Shown here piece after piece: positions 33,598 through 39,396 of a DNA stretch of 39,396 nt; within the stretch, counting starts at the first letter, position 1, and each line of letters begins with the position of its first letter. Source of the stretch: Acetobacteraceae bacterium (GTDB lineage Bacteria > Pseudomonadota > Alphaproteobacteria > Acetobacterales > Acetobacteraceae). Under the pieces are notes generated by a model. That model made no database searches. It was not told the DNA's origin and saw only the letters and a list, made by a program, of their open reading frames with translations. The DNA is taken from positions 1 through 39,396 of the forward strand of contig JANXRN010000166.1 in the NCBI GenBank assembly GCA_025352995.1, read 5' to 3'. The translations under genes and the position numbers were made by a program.

Positions 33598-35409
33598 ATG
33601 TCCAAGGTCCGGCTGACCGCAGCCCAGGCGCTGGTGCGCTATCTGGCAGCGCAAACCACTGAAGATGGCGTGCCGATCTGCGCCGGGGTGTGGGCGATTT
33701 TCGGCCATGGCAATGTCGCCGGCATGGGCGAGGCTTTGCAGGCTGTGGGCGATGCATTGCCGACCTATCGCGGGCAGAACGAACAATCGATGGCGCTGGC
33801 GGCCATCGCCTTCTCCAAGGCATCGAACCGGCAGCGCTTCATGGCCTGCACGTCCTCGATTGGGCCGGGGGCGACCAATATGGTCACGGCGGCCGCAGTC
33901 GCCCATGTCAATCGGCTGCCAGTGTTGCTGCTGCCGGGCGATGTGTTTGCCAATCGGCTGCCCGACCCGGTGTTGCAACAAGTTGAAGATTTCGCCGACG
34001 GCACGGTTTCCGCCAATGATTGTTTTCGCCCGGTTAGCCGCTATTTCGACCGCATCACCCGGCCGGAACAACTCCTGTCCGCCCTGCCCCGCGCCATGGC
34101 GGTGCTGACCGATCCGGCGGCGTGCGGGCCGGTGACGCTGGCGCTGTGCCAGGACACCCAGGCGGAAGCTTATGACTATCCGGAGAGCTTCTTTGCCCCG
34201 CGCGCTTGGCGCATTCGCCGGCCGATGCCAGATCGGGCCGAACTTGCTGACGCATTGGCAGCTTTACGCGCCGCCCGGGCACCGCTGATCATCGCCGGCG
34301 GCGGGGTGCATTATAGCGGCGCGTGCGATGCGTTGGCTGCGTTCGCCAGCGCGCATGGCATTCCGGTCGCCGAAACCCAGGCCGGCAAGTCGGCGCTGCG
34401 CCATGATCATAAGCTGAACCTGGGCGCCATCGGCGTCACTGGGACCGACGCGGCCAATGCGGCGGCGGCGGAAGCCGATCTGGTGCTGGCGGTTGGCACG
34501 CGGCTCGCCGATTTCACCACCGGGTCCTGGGCGGGGTTGAGCGCACCGATCCTGGCGCTGAATGTGCAGCCGTTCGATGCTGGCAAGCACGGCGCGCTTT
34601 CGCTGGTCGCCGATGCCGCCGAAGGGCTTGCGGCGCTGACCAGCGACTATCGCGCGCCCACCGCCTGGACGGCGCGCTGCACCGCACGACTGGCGGACTG
34701 GGGCGCCGCCGTCGCCGCCGTCACCGCGCCAGCCAACGGCCTGCCATCCGACGCCCAGGTGATCGGCGCGGTGCAGCGCTGGGCTGGGGACACCACAATT
34801 GTGGTCGCCGCCGCCGGTGGGTTGCCGGGGGAATTGCATAAATTATGGCAGGCCGGCGCGCCGGGTAGCTACCATCTGGAATATGGCTATTCGACCATGG
34901 GCTACGAAATCGCCGGCGGCCTCGGGGTGAAGCTCGCGCGGCCAGATCGCGAAGTGGTGGTGCTGCTCGGCGACGGCAGCTGGCTGATGCTGAATGCAGA
35001 GATTTTTACCAGCGTCATGCTGGGGGCAAAGCTGATTGTGGTGCTGCTCGATAATGGCGGTTTCGGCTGCATTGATCGCTTGCAGCGTGGCACGGGTGGG
35101 ATTGGGTTCAACAATCTGCTTGCCGATGCGCGCCATGTGGCGCTGCCGAGCTTGGATTTTGCCGCCCAAGCGCACGGGCTGGGTGCGCTGGCGATCACGG
35201 TCGATGGCATCGCCGATCTGGAAGCCGCCTTGCTTACGGCGCGCAACGCCGATCGTACCACGGTTATCGTTCTAAAGTCCGACCCGCGCGCCAGCACCGA
35301 AGCCGGCGGGCAATGGTGGGACGTGGCGGTACCGGAAGTTTCCGCACGCGCCGAAGTCCAGGCCGCACGTGCCAGTTACGAGGCAAAATTGAAGGAACGC
35401 GCGGCATGA
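33598..35409 (+). CDS. iolD: 3D-(3,5/4)-trihydroxycyclohexane-1,2-dione acylhydrolase
   Basis: The 603-residue thiamine-diphosphate enzyme opens the six-membered ring in inositol catabolism. Glu62 in YRGQNEQSMALAA is the ThDP-activating residue. The C-terminal ThDP/Mg motif runs from GDGSWLMLNAE to LLDNGGFGCI. The N-terminal WAIFGHGNVAGMGEAL is characteristic of IolD. AAGGAAGG precedes the ATG at 33598. Its TGA overlaps the iolE ATG (ATGA). Confidence 0.94.
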   Translation: MSKVRLTAAQALVRYLAAQTTEDGVPICAGVWAIFGHGNVAGMGEALQAVGDALPTYRGQNEQSMALAAIAFSKASNRQRFMACTSSIGPGATNMVTAAAVAHVNRLPVLLLPGDVFANRLPDPVLQQVEDFADGTVSANDCFRPVSRYFDRITRPEQLLSALPRAMAVLTDPAACGPVTLALCQDTQAEAYDYPESFFAPRAWRIRRPMPDRAELADALAALRAARAPLIIAGGGVHYSGACDALAAFASAHGIPVAETQAGKSALRHDHKLNLGAIGVTGTDAANAAAAEADLVLAVGTRLADFTTGSWAGLSAPILALNVQPFDAGKHGALSLVADAAEGLAALTSDYRAPTAWTARCTARLADWGAAVAAVTAPANGLPSDAQVIGAVQRWAGDTTIVVAAAGGLPGELHKLWQAGAPGSYHLEYGYSTMGYEIAGGLGVKLARPDREVVVLLGDGSWLMLNAEIFTSVMLGAKLIVVLLDNGGFGCIDRLQRGTGGIGFNNLLADARHVALPSLDFAAQAHGLGALAITVDGIADLEAALLTARNADRTTVIVLKSDPRASTEAGGQWWDVAVPEVSARAEVQAARASYEAKLKERAA

Positions 35410-36281
35410 AAGTTCGTATCGGCACCAACCCGATTGCCTGGTCGAACGACGATCTGCCGGCGCTGGGGGGCGACACGAAGCTGGAGACCTGTTTGGCCGA
35501 AGCGCGCGAGGCAGGCTTTGTCGGGATCGAACTCGGCAACAAATTCCCCCGCGACGCGGCAAAGCTGCGCCCGATTCTGGACGCGCACGGGCTGGCGCTG
35601 ATTTCCGGCTGGTATTCCGGCGCACTGTGCGAACGCGATGCTGCCGCCGAAATGATCGCGCTGCGCCCGCATCTCGATTTGTTGAAAGCGATGGGCTGCA
35701 ATGTGCTGATCTACGCCGAATGCACCGGCACCGTGCATGGCAGCCAAAGCGTGCCCCTGTCGCGCCGGCCGGTGATGGCGGAGGCCGAGTGGGCGCCGTT
35801 CGCTGACCGCCTCACCCGCCTTGCCGCGATGGTCGCCGCCGAAGGGGTGGCCTTGTGCGTCCATCACCATATGGGCACCCGCGTCCAGACCGGCGGCGAA
35901 ATCGACCGCATGATGGATATGACCGGCGATGCGGTAAAACTGCTGCTCGATACCGGCCATGCGACCTGGGCCGGCGCCGATCCCGCGGCGCTTGCGCGTC
36001 GCCACCGCGCCCGCATCGGCCATGTCCATTGCAAGGATGTCCGCGCCGCCATTATGGCCCAGGCCAACGACGGCGACTGGAGCTTTCTCGATGCGGTGAT
36101 CGCCGGGGTTTACACCGTGCCGGGCGATGGAATGGTCGATCTGGCTGCTGTGCTGCGTGCACTGCCGGATTACCATGGCTGGCTTGTCGTTGAAGCCGAG
36201 CAAGACCCGGCCCGCGCCAATCCGCTATATTATGCCAGGATCGGCCATGCAGCTGTCACCGCCGCCTTGCCGCGCGGCTAA
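35406..36281 (+). CDS. iolE: Myo-inosose-2 dehydratase
   Basis: The 291-residue TIM-barrel protein matches IolE, which dehydrates scyllo-inosose to the trihydroxycyclohexanedione used by IolD. The family start, RIGTNPIAWSNDDLPALGG, is clear. Metal ligands are likely in CVHHHMGTRVQT, LLDTGHATWAG, GHVHCKD and VVEAEQDP. A four-base overlap with iolD shows translational coupling. It is the last iol gene on this strand; a 42-base gap leads to the beta-lactamase-fold gene. Confidence 0.93.
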   Translation: MKVRIGTNPIAWSNDDLPALGGDTKLETCLAEAREAGFVGIELGNKFPRDAAKLRPILDAHGLALISGWYSGALCERDAAAEMIALRPHLDLLKAMGCNVLIYAECTGTVHGSQSVPLSRRPVMAEAEWAPFADRLTRLAAMVAAEGVALCVHHHMGTRVQTGGEIDRMMDMTGDAVKLLLDTGHATWAGADPAALARRHRARIGHVHCKDVRAAIMAQANDGDWSFLDAVIAGVYTVPGDGMVDLAAVLRALPDYHGWLVVEAEQDPARANPLYYARIGHAAVTAALPRG

Positions 36282-36323
36282 AGCCAGGGCAGCATTGCCC
36301 ATCACCCTTGAGGAAACCATCCC

Positions 36324-37553
36324 ATGAGCATCGCCGTTACCGCCGCCCCCGCAACATTGGGCCTGGCCCCGGACCGCCTCGCCCGCATCGATGGCTGGCT
36401 GGATAATTATGTCGCGAGCGGCAAGCTCGCAGGTGCCTCTGCCGCCATTTTGCGCCGCGGTCAGGTCGCCTATTTCCACGCCGCCGGCAAGGCCGACATC
36501 GCCCGTAACACCGCGATGGATGCCGACACCATCGTGCGGATTTATTCGATGACCAAGCCGCTCACCTCGGTCGCCATCATGATGCTGTACGAAGAAGGCG
36601 GTTTCCAACTCGACGATCCGATTTCCAACGTGCTGCCCGAGTTCAAATCGAGCCAGGTTTATGTCGGTGGCTCCCGCCTACGGCCGCAGCTGGTGACCGC
36701 CAATCGCGGCATTACCTATCGCGATTTGCTAACCCACACAGCCGGCCTCAGCTACAGCTTCATGGAACAAAGTGTGGTCGACGCGATGTATCGCCAGGGC
36801 AAGATCGAGTTTAATGCGCCCGGCGAACGCAATTTGCGCGAAACCACCCGGGCGCTCGCGGCCCTGCCGCTGCTGTTCCATCCCGGCCAGGAATGGAACT
36901 ATTCCAACGCCACCGACGTGCTCGGCTGCCTGGTCGAAGTGATTTCGGGCGTCCCGTTCGATGAATTCATGCGCACCCGCGTGCTTGCCCCGCTCGGCAT
37001 GAACGATACCGATTTTACCGTTCCCGCCGACAAGATTTCGCGCTTCGCCAGCAACTACTACATCAACCCCAAGGACGGCTCCCTCGCGGTGCTCGATGAC
37101 AGCCACACCAGCCATTACACCAAGCCGCTCAGCGTGATTTCCGGCGGTGGCGGCCTGGCCGGCACCATCGGCGACTATATGCGCTTCTGTCGCTTCCTGC
37201 TGAACAAGGGCACGCTTGATGGGGTCCGCCTGCTCGGCCGCAAAACCATCGAACTGATGACGATGAACCACCTCAAAGCCGACCTCTCCGCGCTCGGCGC
37301 GTCCCGCCTGTCGGACGGTAACTTTGACGGTGTTGGCTTCGGCCTCGGCTTTTCCGTCGTGCGCGATCCGGCCCAGGCGCAAATCCTCGGGAGCGCTGGC
37401 AGCTACGCCTGGTCCGGTGCCGCCAGCACCCATTTCTGGTGCGATCCGGCCGAGGAGATGGCGGTGGTGTTCCTGACCCAGATGATGCCGTCATCGACCT
37501 ATCAGGTGGGCAAGGAGCTTCGGGTGTTGGCGTATCAGGCGATTGTGGATTGA
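36324..37553 (+). CDS. Class C beta-lactamase-fold serine hydrolase
   Basis: The 409-residue protein has the serine beta-lactamase/transpeptidase fold. S75-M-T-K78 is the nucleophile motif and Y193-S-N195 the second motif; the third motif position is AWSGAAST rather than a KTG triad. This pattern matches EstB-like esterases and beta-lactamase-related hydrolases more than true resistance enzymes. No signal peptide is visible, so it is probably cytoplasmic, and its substrate is unknown. It may be co-transcribed with iolDE. The hairpin repeat complex begins nine bases after its stop. Confidence 0.88.
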   Translation: MSIAVTAAPATLGLAPDRLARIDGWLDNYVASGKLAGASAAILRRGQVAYFHAAGKADIARNTAMDADTIVRIYSMTKPLTSVAIMMLYEEGGFQLDDPISNVLPEFKSSQVYVGGSRLRPQLVTANRGITYRDLLTHTAGLSYSFMEQSVVDAMYRQGKIEFNAPGERNLRETTRALAALPLLFHPGQEWNYSNATDVLGCLVEVISGVPFDEFMRTRVLAPLGMNDTDFTVPADKISRFASNYYINPKDGSLAVLDDSHTSHYTKPLSVISGGGGLAGTIGDYMRFCRFLLNKGTLDGVRLLGRKTIELMTMNHLKADLSALGASRLSDGNFDGVGFGLGFSVVRDPAQAQILGSAGSYAWSGAASTHFWCDPAEEMAVVFLTQMMPSSTYQVGKELRVLAYQAIVD

Positions 37554-37562
37554 TGGGTTAGG

Positions 37563-37704
37563 GGAAGGAAGACTCTTCTTTTTGTGAACAAAAAGAAGCA
37601 AAAAAACTTCCTTACTTGGGTTCCATGTGCGCACCGGCAGCGGTGCGCCATGGATAAAAAGTTTTTTTGGTTCTTTTTGTTCACAAAAAGAACTGCTTCC
37701 TTCC
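37563..37704. repeat. Composite palindromic repeat (copies C and D around a central hairpin)
   Basis: The left arm 37563-37611 is copy C of the A/T-rich hairpin repeat (stem CTTCTTTTTG 37575-37584 / CAAAAAGAAG 37589-37598, then CAAAAAAACTT). The right arm 37656-37704 is copy D in inverted orientation, identical to 176-224. Between them CCATGTGCGCACCG (37623-37636) pairs with CGGTGCGCCATGG (37641-37653) with one bulged T and a GCAG loop. The whole 142 bases therefore form a near-palindrome with three hairpins, located between two plus-strand genes. Confidence 0.85.
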
Positions 37705-37716
37705 TGGAGCGCCTAA

Positions 37717-38496
37717 ATGACCATCACCACCGAAACCACCGGCGCGGTCGCCACCGTCACCATCAATCGCCCGGAAAAAATGAACGCACTGACCGCCGCA
37801 ATGCGCGAAGGGCTGATCGCCGCTTTCGAGAAAATTCGTTTCGACAGCGCCATTCGCGCGGTGATCCTGACCGGCGCCGGCACCAGCTTCTGCGCCGGCG
37901 CGGACGTGGACAAGATGGCCGGGCGCGATACCGGCTTGCCGGCGGGGCGCGCCAGGCTGCAAAGCCTCAGCCATGTTTACATGCGGTTGCTGCATTCGCT
38001 GGAAAAGCCAGTGATCGCGGCGGTGCGGGGCCATGCGGTCGGCATCGGCATGTCGTTGGCGCTGGGCTGTGACATCATGCTGGCGTCCGACACCGCAAAA
38101 TTCGGCCAGACTTTCCGGCGTATTGGGTTGGCGCCGGATGGTGGCGGCATCTGGTATCTGGCGCGCCGCCTGCCGCTGAATATCGCCAAGGAATTGGTGT
38201 TTACCGGCCGGGTGATCGACGCGGCCGAGGCGAAATCGCTCGGGCTGGTCAATCATGTTTATCCCGACGCCGAGCTGATGGATCGGGCACGCACAATGGC
38301 CGCCGAAATGGCCGAGGGGCCGACTTTTGCCCTCGGGCTGTCGAAGAAACTGTTCCATGTCGCGACCGCGCCGAGCATGGAAGACTACCTGGAATACGAA
38401 GCGTTCGTGCAGCCGTCGTTGCAAGCGTCGGACGATCACCGTGAAGGCGTGGCGGCGTTTCGGGAGAAGCGCAAGCCGAAATTTGTTGGACGATAG
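37717..38496 (+). CDS. Enoyl-CoA hydratase/isomerase family protein
   Basis: The 259-residue crotonase-fold protein has oxyanion-hole segments SFCAGADVDKM and RGHAVGIGMSLALGCDI. At the catalytic region FGQTFRRIGLAPDGGGIWYL the usual first glutamate is missing and an aspartate (D141) precedes the glycine run. That resembles PaaG-type isomerases rather than classic hydratases, so a double-bond or ring isomerase is as likely as a hydratase. GGAG lies about eight bases before the ATG, just after repeat copy D. Confidence 0.88.
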   Translation: MTITTETTGAVATVTINRPEKMNALTAAMREGLIAAFEKIRFDSAIRAVILTGAGTSFCAGADVDKMAGRDTGLPAGRARLQSLSHVYMRLLHSLEKPVIAAVRGHAVGIGMSLALGCDIMLASDTAKFGQTFRRIGLAPDGGGIWYLARRLPLNIAKELVFTGRVIDAAEAKSLGLVNHVYPDAELMDRARTMAAEMAEGPTFALGLSKKLFHVATAPSMEDYLEYEAFVQPSLQASDDHREGVAAFREKRKPKFVGR

Positions 38497-38529
38497 CCGC
38501 GCTAGAGTCTTGTTTTCACGATCATCTAT

Positions 38530-38558
38530 ATCCGATCGATAAGGCAAGCCGATCGGAT
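38530..38558. terminator. Inverted repeat between convergent genes
   Basis: ATCCGATCG (38530-38538) and CGATCGGAT (38550-38558) form a perfect 9-bp inverted repeat with an 11-base spacer. It lies between the ends of the crotonase-fold gene and the convergent amidohydrolase gene and may stop transcription from both. No U-tract is present. Confidence 0.45.
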
Positions 38559-38564
38559 GACAAT

Positions 38565-39396
38565 CTACCGCCCGAACACCGCCCGCGCATTGCCGCGATA
38601 GAACGCCGCCTTCTGCGCCTCAGTCATCCGGGGCGCCGAGGTGAACGGGTCGTCGAAATCCCAATGCGGGTAGTCGGACGCGAACAGCAGCCGATCCCAG
38701 CCGATCCAATCAATCGCATCCAACACATGCTGGCGGTTTTCCGGTTCTTCCATCGGCTGGGTGGTGAACCAGACTTGTTGGCGGATATAGTCGCTCGGTG
38801 GCCTTGGCACATGCGGGGTTTCGGCGCGCAATTTTTCCCAGATTTTGTCGAGCCGCCAGCACAGCGACGGCGTCCAGCCGAAGCCACCCTCAATCAGCAC
38901 CAGCTTCAACCCCGGCAAGCGCGCGAACACGCCTTCCATCACCAGGCTGATCAACTGGCCCTGCATCGACTGCGCGTGGCCGACCATGTCCTCGATATAA
39001 TAGCTCGCCCAGCCCGCCGCGGTGTTCTTGATCCCGCCAAAGCCGAATGCATGCACCGCCACTGGCAGGCCAGCGCGCGCCGCCGCCTCAAAAATCGGGA
39101 AATAACGCCGGCTGCCCATCGGTTCAGCAATGCGTGACAGCAGCCCGACATGGGTGAAGGCCGGGTTGCCGGCGCAACGTTCAATCTCGGCAACCGACGC
39201 CAGTGTATCCTCAGAATTCACCGTAATCGACGCACCCAAACGCGGCTCTGACCGCACCAGGCATTCCACCTGGAACGCATTCATCGCCGTCGCCAGCGCA
39301 TTGGCCAGATCCTGGTTCATCGGTGACTGGCTGGCCAACGGCGGATTGATCACCCCGAACTGCACGTTATAGGCGTCCAGATGCTGGGCCTGGACA
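38565..39396 (-). CDS. Amidohydrolase family protein (partial, 5' end outside window)
   Basis: About 277 C-terminal residues are present; the frame stays open to the window edge (VQAQHLDAYNVQFG before the first internal candidate start), so the N-terminus is missing. It resembles amidohydrolase-2 proteins of the ACMSD/gamma-resorcylate decarboxylase type: VAVHAFGFGG (metal His), LVLIEGGFGWTPSLCWRLDKIW and LLFASDYPHWDFDDP (metal Asp). Such enzymes are metal-dependent decarboxylases or hydrolases of aromatic or heterocyclic acids. No substrate can be given. Confidence 0.85.
   Translation of the reverse strand, partial: VQAQHLDAYNVQFGVINPPLASQSPMNQDLANALATAMNAFQVECLVRSEPRLGASITVNSEDTLASVAEIERCAGNPAFTHVGLLSRIAEPMGSRRYFPIFEAAARAGLPVAVHAFGFGGIKNTAAGWASYYIEDMVGHAQSMQGQLISLVMEGVFARLPGLKLVLIEGGFGWTPSLCWRLDKIWEKLRAETPHVPRPPSDYIRQQVWFTTQPMEEPENRQHVLDAIDWIGWDRLLFASDYPHWDFDDPFTSAPRMTEAQKAAFYRGNARAVFGR

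Noticed and set aside
37584-38072. Plus-strand frame reading through the hairpin repeats into the crotonase-fold gene in another frame.
   Set aside because: It translates A-tracts and palindromes, then runs out of frame with recognisable enoyl-CoA hydratase sequence.

Overview
The window is high-GC DNA densely packed with short intergenic gaps and many ATGA or TGATG start/stop overlaps. Gene content points to an alphaproteobacterium: DUF2161, DUF6502 and DUF5666-type proteins, several peptide-type ABC importers, a fused biotin-dependent carboxylase and a CMD/AhpD/luciferase-like cluster. An A/T-rich hairpin repeat that I associate from memory with Acetobacteraceae makes that family my best guess, but no rRNA or housekeeping marker fixes the taxonomy. 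No tRNA, rRNA, CRISPR, prophage or intact insertion sequence was seen.

Layout. (1) 252-5215, plus strand: a tight five-gene run (DUF2161 nuclease-fold protein, M81/MlrC-like metallohydrolase, DUF925-type nucleotidyltransferase, DUF6502 protein, repeat-bearing lipoprotein). It ends at two consecutive palindromes (5219-5368). (2) 5367-9641: a signal-less gamma-glutamyltransferase-like enzyme, an orphan phnN, a thioredoxin/CcdA pair, and a divergent FAS1 lipoprotein. (3) 9676-16581, minus strand: a complete peptide-type ABC importer carrying two paralogous binding proteins. (4) 16742-20731: an aldehyde dehydrogenase, nagA-murQ amino-sugar recycling genes, and an HU protein. (5) 20769-31563, minus strand: a second peptide-type importer without a binding protein, followed by a single-chain BC-BCCP-CT carboxylase, a luciferase-like monooxygenase, a CMD protein, an AhpD-like peroxidase-fold protein and a flavin reductase. 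A vapBC toxin-antitoxin cassette on the opposite strand interrupts this run and is flanked by a degenerate second copy of the carboxylase 3' end. (6) 31655-36281: divergent inositol catabolism genes (iolG plus a TIM-barrel isomerase on the minus strand; iolD-iolE on the plus strand). (7) 36324-39396: a class C beta-lactamase-fold hydrolase, a composite palindromic repeat, an enoyl-CoA hydratase/isomerase, and the 3' part of an amidohydrolase running off the window.

How it fits together. Regions 3 and 5 look like uptake-plus-processing modules. In region 5 imported material (peptide-like or other) would meet a flavin reductase/luciferase-type monooxygenase couple, two carboxymuconolactone-decarboxylase-fold proteins and an acyl-CoA carboxylase. 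This is the most coherent candidate for an uncharacterised pathway here. The iol genes convert inositol through inosose to the trihydroxycyclohexanedione ring-opening step; iolB, iolC, iolJ and iolA are not in the window.

The items most worth a second look are the vapBC insertion with its duplicated gene end, the palindromic repeat family whose stems differ by compensatory changes, and the importer-carboxylase-monooxygenase operon.
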